A DNA stretch of 64,000 nucleotides from Serendipita indica DSM 11827 (taxonomy: Eukaryota; Basidiomycota; Agaricomycetes; Sebacinales; Serendipitaceae), in assembly GCA_910890315.1 (NCBI GenBank), contig CAJVGD010000029.1, forward strand, positions 1-64,000, read 5' to 3'. Positions 34,619 to 49,172 of this stretch are shown here, piece after piece (position 1 is the stretch's first letter; every line of letters starts with the position of its first letter). The position numbers were made by a program, and so were the translations under genes. The notes under the pieces were generated by a model. That model saw nothing but the letters and a program-made list of their open reading frames with translations. It had not been told where the DNA came from and did not search any database.

Positions 34619-34913
34619 GAACGATAGTAGATATGAACAGAACGAGGCACTTGTAATCTTACTTTCATTTTGTTGCAGCCGGTTAGGCCTTGGGCGGTTT
34701 CGGTATATGTGAGACATACGGCATTGAATGGTCACCGGGATCGACATAAATCAACGACCAGAGGCACTGCTTCGTATTATCTGGGTCCGAGGACTGAATG
34801 TGCGGTTGCTGGTCCGTTGCCGCGCTTTCAGGTCCACGGAGTTAAACAGCCAATAATTCACAGGGCACTGGAGCTTTTTAACTGCCGCCTCCTCTGGTCG
34901 TTCCAAGCCTCTA
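34619..34913. other. spacer, possible missing 5' exon of next gene
   Basis: Just under 300 bases. The next protein looks extracellular at its N-terminal side but starts without a signal peptide, so an upstream exon may hide here; I could not find one that joins in phase. Confidence 0.3.
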
Positions 34914-36079
34914 ATGCCTGCTTCTCCTGCTCCGTACGATGCCTTTGCAGCGGCCAACGGTGGAGGCGGGTTTGTCAACGAAAATGGTTACTGGTATTAT
35001 GACAGATCTTCTCTCGACGTTAACAGTGCGTGTAAATCCATTATCAATGGAGTAGACTGATCATTGGACAGTTGGATCACAGACCATGGCGTGGTGCGGT
35101 GATGTACCGTATTGTATAACTGCGTGGATGTATCCAAGTGCGAGCTTGAGCTACTACTCCGTCTCGTTCTACGCGAACATCTCCGTCGACATGAACATGT
35201 ACCCCAACACGGACACACTCAAGTGGTACGTCGTCTCTCTCAGTCTGCTCTATATCCCTAACATACACGAATAGTACGTTTAGCTACAAGCCGTTATGGA
35301 TCTCCACCAAGACGGCAGCGGGTACGGCCATCCCGCTCAAGGTCGTCGTTGGATCACAAACATTTTCGGATTCTTTACCTGCGGGCAATTTTGACCGTGT
35401 CTTTGCGACAAATCAATGGGAAGGCGATGCCTACTCGCATGACGCGGAGATAGCGCTTTCGCGGAATAATGGCGCGACAGTAGCGTATATCCCGCTGTTC
35501 ATCAACATTACTTGGCCACGACAAACTGGAGATTACATAAACTATTATGTTAAGTCCGCCACGTTCAAGATTAACAACGAACGTACGGGCGAGGGGACTT
35601 CCTCCTCGACGGCGCCTGGAGCCTCCAGCACTACAACTTCTCAGAAAGGGAACCAATTTACTACAATAATCGCTGGTGTAGTTGGTGCAATCGCATTGCT
35701 TGCCCTGCTGGTCATAGCCATCTTGCTCTTCAAGATGCGACAGCGGCGGCGACAGGAAGGAGAGCTCAAGGACAGTATGAGCGAGCGACCACGCTCACAA
35801 AACTCTGGTCCGCATGTCACGCCATTCATCTCGCCGCCGATGACTCAACCACCCAACCACCAATCCTTTGTGCATGGGTCACCGCAGACGCAGCAGATGC
35901 AAACGCGCACCAGCACAGATCCATTCCATAGTTCAGATCTTGTGACTACACTTTCCAGCCCTCACGATACGGCATCGCAATATCCCCCTTCATCTGTTAA
36001 TTTCCCTTTCAACATCCCCCCGCCCACGACAGTGGTGACGAGCCGAAAGGGCACTGACCTTCCCCCCTACTCCCAATAG
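34914..36079 (+). CDS. single-pass membrane protein of unknown function
   Basis: Exons 34914-35025, 35072-35225 and 35275-36079, in phase; 356 residues from the Met at 34914. About 225 residues of probable outside domain (M-A-W-C-G-D-V-P-Y-C, paired Cys, N-x-T/S sites such as N-I-S and N-I-T) lead to a Ser/Thr-rich neck, then one membrane segment (T-T-I-I-A-G-V-V-G-A-I-A-L-L-A-L-L-V), a basic stop (K-M-R-Q-R-R-R-Q) and a Pro/Gln/Ser-rich tail ending P-P-Y-S-Q. This Mid2-like layout is common in fungal surface sensors, but sequence identity to any named family is not evident to me. The lack of a signal peptide suggests that the true start is farther upstream. Confidence 0.6.
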
Positions 36080-38100
<2,021 letters not shown>

Positions 38101-39000
38101 AATCATTATTGCGTAGCCGAGTCGTCACTTCGGATATATATCCGTACTATTCTGAATTTGATATTTACGTTATACCCACGATATGTGAACCCATCTAAGA
38201 CGATGAGCAATCGAGCTTTCCGCACGTTCGACACGATGTCCGAGGTCCGTAGTCACAAACATTGCCCATTTTGTCACCGACTTGATAAGCGTTACCAGAG
38301 ATGCACCCGAAGTTGCCGTCGCCGCAATGTATCCCGCTCTTCCATCCAAATCCCATACATGACGTAGTTTCGCATTGACGTTTGTTAATCTAGAGAGCCT
38401 ATGAGTTTAAGTAGTGGTTAAGGATATAAAAGGCCTACTTCGACGCTTGTTGGGGCCTTGACCATCCCCCGAATGTCGTGAGACAATGCGAGCGCGGGTG
38501 CTGCGCACATTGCAAAGGCAAATAAAAGGGAGACAGGCTGGGATACAGTGTAAAAATGGCATATAATCTGCAAACAGAACACGGTACCTTCATAACGGAG
38601 CGGAAAGGACGATCCCTGTGTTCCCTTGGAGGTTAGATCCAACGACCCTTGCTCAGCGGGCGACCAGATTTACTTGTTGCACCGGTTTTACGAATAATGC
38701 GATATCTTTGGCTTAATGGAGACGAATAGCGCCCAAAGTCGAGAGGCAGTCGCTCGTGGCGTCTGTTAAGTTCATACAGTGCTGCCACCATCCTTCACCT
38801 TCGTTTCGGATTGGGGAAGCCACGGCCAAGACCAGAAGTCAGTTGGGGGAATCAGGAGCTCCATACACTTAGTAAGCGAATTATAAAGTGACGGTTCTAG
38901 ATTCTTGCATCATTATTACATCACAGTCCTCGATTCTGAGTTTATAAACCGCCCAGTGTGCGTCCAAAGTTTGAAGAAGGATTCCTCAGAAATAAAAACC
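38101..39000. other. intergenic between xylanase and TUDOR genes
   Basis: About 900 bases. Only short frames; one on the minus strand at 38418-38642 has a hydrophobic stretch but no other support. Two repeats of TCCGTA/GATATA-type words near 38135 may belong to the xylanase 3' end. Confidence 0.4.
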
Positions 39001-39298
39001 ATGCAAGCCTCGCACGAGTACGGTCATAAAGCCATTCCCGATAAAAAGGGCGAACCTATCCGAATTGACGACACAGTCAAGACGGCAAACGAAGATAGTC
39101 TCAAAGGAACTGTAAAGGACATTGTCGAGACCAAGGAAGAAGCGCAAAGATATGGCGCCAGACACCCACAGGTGATTATTCAAGAGGAGCAATCTGGTGA
39201 GTTACTTTAGCATGTCGTAATGTATGCCTTCTAATGATGCATTCATAGGCGAAACGTTTGCAAAGAATCCTCGCGAAGTTCGTAGTGCCGAACAGTAG
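39001..39298 (+). CDS. Hva1 TUDOR-domain small protein 1
   Basis: Two exons, 39001-39196 and 39249-39298, give 81 residues. The core D-K-K-G-E-P-I-R-I-D-D-T-V-K-T ... G-T-V-K-D-I-V-E-T-K-E-E-A is the hypervirulence-associated (Hva1) TUDOR-like domain, a small beta barrel of about 60 residues found alone in many fungal proteins and in bacteria (also listed as DUF2945). The protein is little more than this domain plus a short tail. Its cellular role is not established. The second exon is needed: the unspliced frame stops soon after the donor. Tandem with the next gene, 121 bp away. Confidence 0.75.
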
Positions 39299-39419
39299 TT
39301 GGTCCGGCTTGTGAGTCGACGAGAGTGGGGCACGACTTGACATCATTTGCGTCAGTAATGTCGCAATGAGAACAATTCACTGTATAAAGCTTGCGAGTTC
39401 TGCTAGAGTATAGTCAAAG

Positions 39420-39710
39420 ATGAAACAAGCCATGTCCTCGAAAGAGATAGTCGACAAAAAGGGTGAACCCATTGAGGTTGGGGATGAAGTTTCAACCAAA
39501 ATTCGCGGCGGAAAACGCACAGGTGTAGTTTCGGACATTGTGGCCTCGAAAGAGGAGGCAGAAGCAAAGGGCGTCAAGAACCCACCGAAGGTTCTGTTTG
39601 AAGATCAGCATGGTGCGACTGTTGTTGGCACTTCTTCTCTAACGAACATCACAGGTCACCAAGTTGCACATAATCCTCAGACACTTGTCCACGGAGAGAA
39701 TCCGTCTTAG
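39420..39710 (+). CDS. Hva1 TUDOR-domain small protein 2
   Basis: A single-exon frame of 96 residues. The domain reads D-K-K-G-E-P-I-E-V-G-D-E-V ... R-T-G-V-V-S-D-I-V-A-S-K-E-E-A-E-A-K-G, very close to the preceding protein, so the two are tandem duplicates. The tail after the domain is different and longer (T-G-H-Q-V-A-H-N-P-Q-T-L-V-H) and contains the H-N-P-Q-T-L-V-type motif often seen at the end of such proteins. Another Met at 39432 could be the start. No intron is needed here, unlike in copy 1. Confidence 0.75.
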   Translation: MKQAMSSKEIVDKKGEPIEVGDEVSTKIRGGKRTGVVSDIVASKEEAEAKGVKNPPKVLFEDQHGATVVGTSSLTNITGHQVAHNPQTLVHGENPS

Positions 39711-40297
39711 CTACTGCGGAATCCAAGTCTTTCCTCCTGAATTCTGCCGCGAGAATGATTAGTGTACCGAAATGGAGGCAGGTGAAACCATCTTTGAATT
39801 GCCCCGGACCGCCCGCGACTTGTTGAACAGAGTATACTGCGGACGAGAACTGCCATCAGAGCCTCTGTAGCTTGTAAAGAGAAGAAGGAGATGCAAGACT
39901 CAGCGTGTGGGCTCGGCTGCCGTAGGTTCCCTAGTCCTGCTCGCTAGTGCCCACATTGGAGACCCTGAATCGTATGTTCAAATATGTTATTAATCATAAT
40001 GCAGAATGGAAGGTCGGTTCCGAGTCGCAGACGCTTTCTAAGTGTCCGGAGGGACGAAGTCGATCATCCGCTTGATTGGGATCACGTTTCATAGCCTCAC
40101 TCATGTACAAGATCATCGTCTTGTCACAGAAGAACTCGCCCAGAAGACCGATATCGAGCCGACCTCCTTCTCAGCCCCTCGATATACCCCGCAAATGATC
40201 CACAGATGCTCATAAAGGTCACTTTGGAGTATTAGTATCCCATAAATCATTCCTCCCTCATTGATTCATCTAGAGCCTAGCCAGGTTCTCGTTCGCG
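39711..40297. other. intergenic upstream of the first GH44 gene
   Basis: About 590 bases without a gene. The last ~130 bases (AACTCGCCCAGAAGACCGA..., CGATATACCCCGCAAAT) resemble 43490-43580 in front of the second GH44 gene, so the promoter was duplicated with the gene. Confidence 0.5.
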
Positions 40298-43051
40298 ATG
40301 ATCCCCCTCGCGGCGTTGGTCGCTCTCTTGTTCAGCACGCTCGTTCACGCAGACGAAGATATCTATGTCGATGGTGCCCTTAGTGGTGGATGGCAGAATT
40401 GGGGATGGAATACCGTCGTCGACTTTGCGGCCACTGACCTCAAAGTCGGCGACTCGTCCATCTCAGCCACTTCCCAGGCCTGGTCCGCTCTTTCTCTAAA
40501 GGACCCCGCAACGTTTGGCTCCTACGCGGGTCTCAAGTTTGATATTGCTGCCACTCCGAGCCAGCTCCAGCTTTATCTCGAGAGTACGGCTGATAGCGTA
40601 CAATCGCCAAGTATTCCAGTTTCTGCCCTCGGCACTGGAATCAACCCAAACTCTTTCACCACCGTTGTCATTGACTTTAGTGCCCTCCCGCCAAGTGGCG
40701 CTCCTCTCGGAGCCGGAACGTGGGACAGGATCACCTGGCAGGCCCTCGGCGACGGTGCTACCGTAAGAATCGCTTCTTTGTAGGGCCCTATATGCTCACT
40801 CCTCTGTAGTATCACCTGGACAACATTCAGCTTCTCACGGTGCGTGCTTCGTCCGTCTCTGCAGTGGCCGACTGACGCTGGTTAAAGTCGATCATTGTTA
40901 AACCTCAGTTCCTCAGCGCGGAGCCACTTGCCAACAACCTCATTGCCGTCACCACTCAGGGTGCTGTCGACTTTAAGAACGTGACCGTCTCCCTCAACAA
41001 TACCGTTTGTGTCCAGAATCTTGCCTGTAATATACTGAAGCTTCTTCTTAGCCGATCAAGGTTACCAACATCACAACGTTTAGTCCCGCAGACACGCCAT
41101 CCCGCACAATCAATTACCTCAAACTCGCCTCCAACCTCAAAGCGGGATCGATCACCATCAAAGCTGGCACTCTCAACGTCAATTATACTTTGCCAGCGGT
41201 ACAATATGCAAGGTATTTATATGCTTGTCATCGTTTGAGGACATGATAGCCAACAAGCTCTGTAGCATTGTGACTGCGGTCTCCCAGCCTATCAGCCCTC
41301 TTATCTATGGTGTCAACTGGCCTACCTCCGCCTCTTATATCCAGCAGCTCGGCGTTACACTCAGTCGATGGGGGGGCAACGCCGTAAGTATGACAGCCTG
41401 GCTCGGCACTTGTGGCTAACAAAAAGCAGGTGACGGCATACAACCCATTTGGTGATTTCACCAATGCGGGTAGTGACTGGTACTTTGAGAATCGCGATGG
41501 GGGCAATGCCGACTCGTGGATTGGCTGGGTCAAGGACGCTGGAAGCAAGGCTATGATGACCATTCCGGGGTATGAGACATGATTCTGTTCATTTCTTCAT
41601 CCTTACATCTTTTAGTTTGGATTGGGTTGCCAAGGATACGACGTCCTACTCCTATCCGAAGACAATTTATCCCGGTATGTTGTCCATACGGCGATGGAAA
41701 TGTGCTGACCCCGATTTTTTGTAGACCAGCAAAAGTTTGACCCATATAAACCCGACGCCGGAAATGGTATATTCCCCAACGGCTCATACGTCCAGCCACC
41801 ACCCGATCCCAACAGAGGCTATGTCCCCTGGAACACGACTGCTGCGAAGAAGTGGCTCAAGGAGCTCAAGAATAAACCCGAGTTCTTATTTGTCGACAAC
41901 GAGATCGAGATTGCGCACGCTACGCATCAAGATATCCATCCACAGTACGTCCGCTATTGACTCGAATCGTTTAGAGGGAGCTAAGTGCATGTAGACCCGT
42001 GTCATACGACGAGGAGCTCAGCCGTGTGATCGCATATGCCAAGGCGGCGAAAGAGGTGCTGCCAACGACTAACATTGCTGCTCCCTCCACCTGCGCTTGG
42101 TGGTTCTACTGGACGAGTGCCATCGGCTATACGGACAATGCTGCTCACGGAAATGTCGACTTTTTGCCCTGGTTCTTGGCGCAGATGAAATCTGCCTCGA
42201 CAACTGCTGGCAAGAGGCTGCTTGGTATGTCATAAACAATGGTCGGATGTATCTAACAGGGGTTTAGACTACCTCGACATTCACTACTACTATGCCCCGG
42301 ATACAGGTGCCAATGATGCGGCTGCGAAGGCTCTCCGCCTGCGCATGACACGCTCGCTCTGGGGTGAGTCTATTTTACGTAGTCCATCAACTAGCCACTA
42401 AGCCTAGTTAGATCCCGGATATGTCGATGAATCGTGGATTGGTACCAACAAGGAGAACCATCAACCTAATCAAAACGCCGTCTGGCTCATTCCGCGCATG
42501 AAGCAGCTGATCGCCAGCAACTATCCCGGCACAAAGCTATCCATCTCCGAGTGGTCTTCAAGCAATGATGGTGACGTTACCGGTGGCCTCGTCACGGTCG
42601 ATACTCTGGGTATCTTTGGTCGCTACGGCCTCGACGCGGCCACGTATTGGGCTACACCAGATGCCAAAGGGCCAGTTGGGTTGGCCTACTGGCTTTACCG
42701 TGGAGCCGGAACGTACTTTGGCTCCAAGACTGCACAAGTCAACTTTGCAAACAGCGATGCGGCGAATACCTACGGTATCTATGCGGCAACGGAGGGTAGC
42801 AAGCTATCCGTGGTGATCCTCAACAAGGATACAAAACCACTTAGTTTTGACCTGAGTAATTTGCCGCACGCTACCTACTTTATGCGCCATTTTGGTGGAG
42901 CGGCTGGGGTTGCAAAGTGGCAGGTACGTCTCTTTTATCTATTTTACCAAGATTAGTCACTTATTTGTCCTTACAGACAACCGTTTCGATCACGAACCGC
43001 CAGTATATCGTCGTTCCGTCGTATACCGCCGTTTTCCTTCGCCAAGCGTAG
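40298..43051 (+). CDS. GH44 glycoside hydrolase, copy 1
   Basis: Twelve exons starting 40298-40762, 40810-40839, 40888-41004, 41052-41212, 41266-41383, 41430-41569, 41616-41674 and 41725-41944, then to 43051; joints are in phase. A signal peptide (M-I-P-L-A-A-L-V-A-L-L-F) leads into a ~250-residue N-terminal part with repeated S-L-N-N-x and a beta-rich look, then the GH44 barrel: Y-G-V-N-W-P, L-S-R-W-G-G-N-A-V-T-A-Y-N-P-F, D-Y-L-D-I-H-Y-Y. The likely acid/base is the E of D-N-E-I-E-I (codon 41901) and the nucleophile that of S-I-S-E-W-S (42549), both present. GH44 enzymes act on beta-glucans such as xyloglucan and cellulose. Secreted by inference. Tandem with copy 2; looks functional. Confidence 0.85.
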
Positions 43052-43684
43052 AATTGCACGATGTAGTCTGTGTGTATTAAAAATGTTCTACGACTGTAAA
43101 CTCGGAATATGTCCCCAGGCGGCAGGTGCAAGTTGTGCTTCTTGAACCCGTCGACGACCCGAGGGCAAATCGGTGTCAACGATGGGCGCGGAAGAGGATG
43201 GCTAAATTTACTCGTGAAACCAAAGCAATCAAGGCGTTCGGGAGAAACGTGTCGAGAGTCGACGGCCCGCACCGCAACTTGAACTCGCTATTGCCCACGC
43301 GGTCACGTTCTAGCGCACGCGATCAGAGCGTAAAGTGGGCGAAGAACCAAGAAAAGGGGTATACAATCAGGTTTCATCCCGATGCCGTATCGGCGACGAC
43401 TCCTACACGTCGAGCCAGGGCGTAGTTGAGCCGAAGCCGACACCCCGCTAGATTACTATCACGACCTGCACATTTACTTGTGTGACTGAACAACATGTCG
43501 TCTCTCCAGAACTTCGCATGGGAGACCGACATCTGGCCGACCTCGTTCCAACCCCCTCGAAATAACCCGCAAATCCTCCAGGGAGGACTGGCGACATAAA
43601 ATGGCCAATAGCGCTACACACTCGCTCAGAACGTCTCTCGTCCATCCTTGTCCACAACCTTGTCTAGCTAGGTTCTCGCCCGCG
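43052..43684. other. spacer between the GH44 copies
   Basis: About 630 bases. 43490-43580 repeats elements found before copy 1 (CGACCTC, AACCCGCAAAT). Frames on either strand look like chance. Confidence 0.45.
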
Positions 43685-46438
43685 ATGATTCCTCTCGCGG
43701 CATTGGTCGCTCTCTTTATCACCACACTCGCTCGTGCAGATGAAGATATCTATATCGACGGGGCGCTCAACGGCGGTTGGCAAAACTGGGGATGGAACAC
43801 TGACATCAACTGGGCCGCCACCGACCTCAAAGTCGGCGACTCGTCAATCTCGGCCACGTCCCAGGCATGGTCCGCCATCTCCCTCAAAGACCCGACAACG
43901 TTTGGCTCGTATGCAGGCCTAAAGTTTGACATTGCTTGCAACCCAAGTCAGCTCCAGCTCTATTTCCAGAGCACCACGGATAACTCGCAGTCTGCGACGA
44001 TTCCTATTTCCGCGCTTAGCAACGCGATCAATCCCAACTCGTTCACTACGGTTGTTGTCGACTTCAATGCTCTTCCACCGAGTGGCGCCCCGCTCGGGCC
44101 CGGCACGTGGGACAGAATCAACTGGCAGGCACTTGGTGACGGTGCAACGGTGAGTTCATCCCTAATCGTCTGCGACTCGACTAATCAATCTGCAGTACCA
44201 TCTTGACAATATTCGACTCCTTACGGTTCGTTCCTCTGACCTTGTCTCACATTCTCTCATAACTCTTCCACAGTCGATTATCGTCAAACCCGAGTTCCTA
44301 AGTGCAGAACCTATTGCCAACAACATTCTCGCCGTGACCACGCAAGGCACCGTCGACTTTCAGAACCTCACCGTCTCCCTCAACAATGCCGTACGTTCTC
44401 TTTCAGGAGATAGGGTTTTATACTGACGGTTTGGCTAGACGATCTCGGTGACAAATATTACGACGTTCAGTCCTGCAGACACACCATCCCGCACCATCAA
44501 CTACCTGAAGCTCGCCTCCAACCTCCAACCTGGCTTGATCAAAGTCAAAGCTGGCTCTCTCGACGTCAGCTATACCCTCCCGACGGTGCAATATGCGAGG
44601 TATGTTCACACAGACCATGGACTCCACCCCGTGTCTGACATTGTCATTAGCATTGTGACTGCGGTCTCCACGCCTATCAGTCCACTCATCTATGGCGTCA
44701 ACTGGCCGCCTTCTGCTTCGTATATCCAACAGCTTGGTGTTACGATCAGTCGATGGGGTGGAAATGCTGTAAGTGGTCGACTCTATTGTCATCTAATCAT
44801 ATCTAAAAGTTGATAGGTCACGGCGTACAACCCGTTCGGAGACTTTACCAACGCGGCAAACGATTGGTTCTTTGAGAACCGCAAAGCGGACGGCGGCAAT
44901 GCTGACTCGTGGATCGGGTGGATCAAGGCAGCAGGAAGCCAGGCCATGATGACGATTCCAGCGTAAGTGTCTATTTCCTTGTCTGTAATTTTCTCCCTCA
45001 TAGGCTTTAGCTTGGATTGGGTTGCCAAGGACGCAACTTCGTACTCTTACCCGAAGAGTATCTATCCTAGTACGTACGCTCTTGATACCGTGAACCTTGT
45101 TAATCTGTTATAGACCAGCAGCGGTTCGACCCATACAATGCCGATGCCGGCAACGGTCTCTACCCGAACGGCTCGTACATTCAACCTCCTCCGGACCCGA
45201 ATAGAGCCTATGTGCCCTGGAACACGACTGCCGCTAAGAAGTGGCTCACGGGACTCACGAACAAGCCCGATTTTGTGTTCATCGACAATGAGATTGAAAT
45301 CGCGCACAGCACCCATCAAGATATCCACCCGCAGTACGTCGTCTACAGTGATAATACCAAGCCAAGACTGATTGATGTAGACCAATGTCCTATGATGAAG
45401 AGCTGGACCGCATGGTCACCTACGCCAAGATGGCAAAGGAGGCTCTTCCAAACGCCAAAGTCGCTGCTCCTTCCAGTTGCTCTTGGTGGTTCTACTGGAC
45501 GAGCGCAGTCGGCTATTCTGACAATGCCGCTCACTGGAACATTGATTTCCTTCCGTGGTTCCTGTCGCAGATGAAGACTGCCTCGACTACTGCAGGCAAG
45601 CGACTTCTCGGTATGTCGTTCAACTGGTCAGAACCACGTTGCTGACTGTGTACAGACTACCTTGACATCCACTACTACTTCCAGCCTGATCTTAGTGCCA
45701 ACGACGCAGCGGCCAAGGCTCTCCGTCTGCGCATGACGCGTTCACTCTGGGGTGAGTTGGCCTTTGCATGGCACCATGAGCAATAATCTGATATCTGGTA
45801 GATCCATCGTACGTCGACGAATCATGGGCCGGCTCGAACCCTCAAAACCACCAACCCAATCCTACGGCTATCTGGCTGATCCCACGGATGAAGCAGCTCA
45901 TCGACATCAACTACCCTGGAACCAAGCTCTCCATTTCCGAGTGGTCCTCCACCGCCGATGGTGATATTACCGGTGGTCTCGTCACGGTCGATGTCCTTGG
46001 TCTTTTCGGCCGTTATGGTGTCGACGTCGCTACCTACTGGTCGAACCCCGACTCTAAAGGCCCTGTCGGACTGGCGTACTGGCTCTACCGTGGCTTCGGT
46101 ACCTACTTTGGCTCCAAGACTGCTCAAGTCAACTTTGCGACGAGCAATGCGGCTAACACGTACGGTATCTACGCAGCGACTGAGGGCAACAAGCTCTCGA
46201 TGGTCATTGTGAATAAGGATACCAAACCACTGGGTATGGACCTCAGCAACGTTCCGCATGGCAACTACTTTATGCGCCATTTCGGTGGTGCTGCCGGAGT
46301 CGCCAAGTGGCAGGTACGCCCTCTTTGTCGAGTATCGCGAACCATGGCTCACTGGATTTATAGACGACTGTCTCGATTACCAATCGTCAGTATATCGTCG
46401 TCCCCGCGTATACTGCCGTTTTCCTCATCCAAGCATAA
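43685..46438 (+). CDS. GH44 glycoside hydrolase, copy 2
   Basis: Same exon layout as copy 1 and the same total length (43685-46438, as against 40298-43051). It opens M-I-P-L-A-A-L-V-A-L-F as a signal peptide; the N-terminal part has G-A-L-N-G-G-W-Q-N-W-G-W and T-W-D-R-I-N-W-Q-A-L-G, and the barrel keeps Y-G-V-N-W-P-P, I-S-R-W-G-G-N-A and D-Y-L-D-I-H-Y-Y-F. Catalytic candidates are E of D-N-E-I-E-I (45290-45292) and of S-I-S-E-W-S (45939-45941). Divergence from copy 1 is mostly at third positions and in introns, as expected after an old tandem duplication with both copies selected. Separate substrate ranges are possible but not visible. The MFS-like gene follows. Confidence 0.85.
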
Positions 46439-47215
46439 AACTTGTACAAGACACTTCGCTCTCTTTGAATCACACTCGTTCTCGATCCATTCGTCGACGC
46501 TATGAACGAAGCCGCTAGAAGTCTACCGAAGCAAACAAGCGAGGCCTGCATTATTCGGACTTTCCTTCGGAAATGTACCTGACAAGGATCTCGGTCGATC
46601 GTGACCCATCGAGTCGGTGGCGAATGAGGAAACGCAGGCTAATCTGATTCGAGTCTACCCATTCAAGCGACATAGTTTTCGTAATAATTTACGCGTACAA
46701 TGGCGATGGACGTTTCGGAGCAAGGGGGCTCTGGCCCGTAAGGGACAAACGTGCGTGAGGGATTGACGGAAGCCAGGCCGCCCGACCAACCGTATATGAG
46801 TGAAGAGGCTGCAAGAAGCGATAGTCGGGGAATACACTCGTCTGTCTTCTTGGCAATGAGCGCGTGCGCTTTCATTTGCTCGTCTCGTGGTGGTTGCGTG
46901 AGGAGGCTCACGCGATGGATGACCTGAACAAACGTTTGGGACAAGCTTCCTTCCAAAGGATATGGATAAGGTATGACAAAGGGGCAATATGTGTATTTGT
47001 GGTCGTACGAGCTCACCCCCGGTAGATTGGAGTCAAACCGAGTCTCTATGGACGATTCAACGAAGACCGTGCGTTGTATTTGTTCCTGCGTATTCAAACG
47101 TCACGCAATCTTGGCGAATTCAGTCCAGCGCGTTGACTCCGACGAACGTGTATGTGGGTCTGTGTGCATTGTATGCGCTATCAGAACATTCTCATCACGG
47201 CAGGATAAAAAGGCC
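46439..47215. other. intergenic after the GH44 pair
   Basis: About 780 bases. Several overlapping short frames on both strands, none with recognisable domains. The promoter of the MFS-like gene should be at the right end. Confidence 0.45.
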
Positions 47216-49172
47216 ATGGGTTATCCTCGATTGGATTTCTTGTTCCAATTTCCACCCACCCGGTTCTCGAGTATGTTCCTCACCGACTACTGGAACTCGT
47301 TCACCGCCCGTGAGCGGCGTAACATGGCCATCTACATCCTTGGCATCATGTTGGTGTGTATATCTATTTTTAGGGTGGTTTTGGCCGTGGTCGCTCACCT
47401 TGGCGTCTCCAGTACAAGTTCGGCCTCGAGGCATTCAATGGGTCGATTGTGACCCTTGCCACTGATCGCTTCAAGGCAGCAAACACCTTTAGCAAGCTCG
47501 GTGCGCTCACTGGTCTCAACCAGGCCATGCAAGTCGTTGGGTCGATCCTCATTGCCCCTCTGATCAAGGCGTATGTCCCTTCCCGTCTTCCTTTCCCAGC
47601 GACTTGAACCAACACATCTTAATAGATTCCCCACCCGCTCGGTGCTCTCGAGTGCCATCTTGGTCTTTGGTCTGATCACGACGCTCTTCCTTATTATTGA
47701 CGCGGCAACGGGTGGAAAGCCCCGGATCAATAACGGCGGTAAGCTCAAGTACGGGAGCTGGGAGTATGTCCATCTATTTTTGCCTGCCGAGTATGTGCCT
47801 GATACCACGCAGTCCTAATGCCCTCTTCCCGCTCTACATGATTTCGGGTATCGCCTATGGTATGGTGGAACTCATCCGCCGTATCATTCCCCGAGACATT
47901 GTCGGTGGTGATGTTCAGAGTATGTTCTTTGTTTCGCTTGGTGTTTGAACCCAGTTTCCTGAACAGTTCGCAGAGCTCAAGAAGATGGACGCCACTGTCC
48001 ATATTCTCTATGAGATTGCAGGCACATGCGGAGCCTTGGTCAGCGTCAAGCTCATCAAAGTCTTTGGCAACAACTTTTCTTTCCTCATTACTCCTCCTCT
48101 CTTCGCGCTCGCTGGTTTGACCTGGCGTTTCATTGACCAGCTCAACCACGGTTCAGATGCGGCCAAGGTCATTGACGCCCTCGATGAGGGACACACTGTC
48201 GGTCAAGGCAGCTACATCAGCTCTGTCTTCACTGGTGCCAAGACGTTTGCACGCTCGACATACAAGGGTGCTGTGATCTGCTTCTCTCATCGCCGCTTCA
48301 TCTGGCTCCTACCTGGCTACTCGTTTGCGCGTACGTCACTCCTGATCCCCTTGTCTACAAGGAATCCTCTGAACACTTTCTAGTCTATGGACATCGTTAT
48401 CTCGAAAACGCCATCTCACCCGCCATTGCCAAGCGTATCATGCTCGACTCGTCCTATTCGCAAATCATGGTCTGCGGTTCCAACCTCGGAGAGCTTTTCG
48501 GTGCCGCATTTGTACTTGTTACGACGACGTATATCCAGACGCCACTTCCCTTCCTTCGCTTCGACGCCCTGGCTTTGCTCATTGTCTGGGCACTCCCTGC
48601 CTACTCGCACCAGATTCAGCCGCACCAGGCGTTCTATGCTTGGCGCATCGCTGCCATGTTCATTCCCGTCTCGATGGGTTGGGCGGCCGGTGATGTCTCG
48701 CTCGCTGCCTTTATCCAGGCCAGCTTGGCCCGCATGGAGAGCACGGATACCCAGGTCAGCGCCCTCGGTAGCGTCATGGCGTTCCTTTACTCGAGTTACA
48801 TCATCACCTATGCCATCCTCGGTAGCTTGTTGGGCACGTACATCGACAAGGTCTTTGCAAAGGACGGAAACATTTACCGTGCCTTGGTCAACATTGGCGG
48901 TGTTCACGTACGTCTTCTTTCTGCTTCCAAGGTCGATATGTTGACATCTCTCACAGTTTACTGTCTTGTCTGCCATTATCATCGCCTCGACAATGGTCCC
49001 CAAGGGCGCATTCTCCTTTAACCCGAAGATGATCAACGACGCCAATCTCGACGGCCCAACGGACCTCGAACAACAGCGTGAGGACGTGCCAGAGGCCGAC
49101 TCGCTCCCACACGAGAAGCAGCAAGAGAAGGACAGCGGCAGCACCTCGAGTGTCGAGCGCAAGCCGCAATAG
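47216..49172 (+). CDS. MFS-like multi-pass membrane protein
   Basis: About seven exons; the first ends at 47353 and the second starts at 47413 (...I-L-G-I-M-L | Y-K-F-G-L-E-A-F-N-G-S). Either the Met at 47216 or that at 47273 could be the start; the second leaves a better cytosolic N-terminus. At least ten hydrophobic segments can be traced (for example V-L-S-S-A-I-L-V-F-G-L-I-T-T-L-F-L, F-L-I-T-P-P-L-F-A-L-A-G-L and A-L-A-L-L-I-V-W-A-L-P) with a long central loop and a hydrophilic C-terminus rich in Glu, Gln and Ser. The layout fits the major facilitator superfamily, but the sequence differs from sugar or drug transporters I know. Substrate unknown; the neighbours degrade polysaccharides, which makes a sugar-related cargo attractive but unproven. 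Confidence 0.6.

Noticed and set aside
38418-38642. A 74-residue minus-strand frame with a hydrophobic middle
   Set aside because: No start context, partner exon or family match; hydrophobic stretch is short and late.
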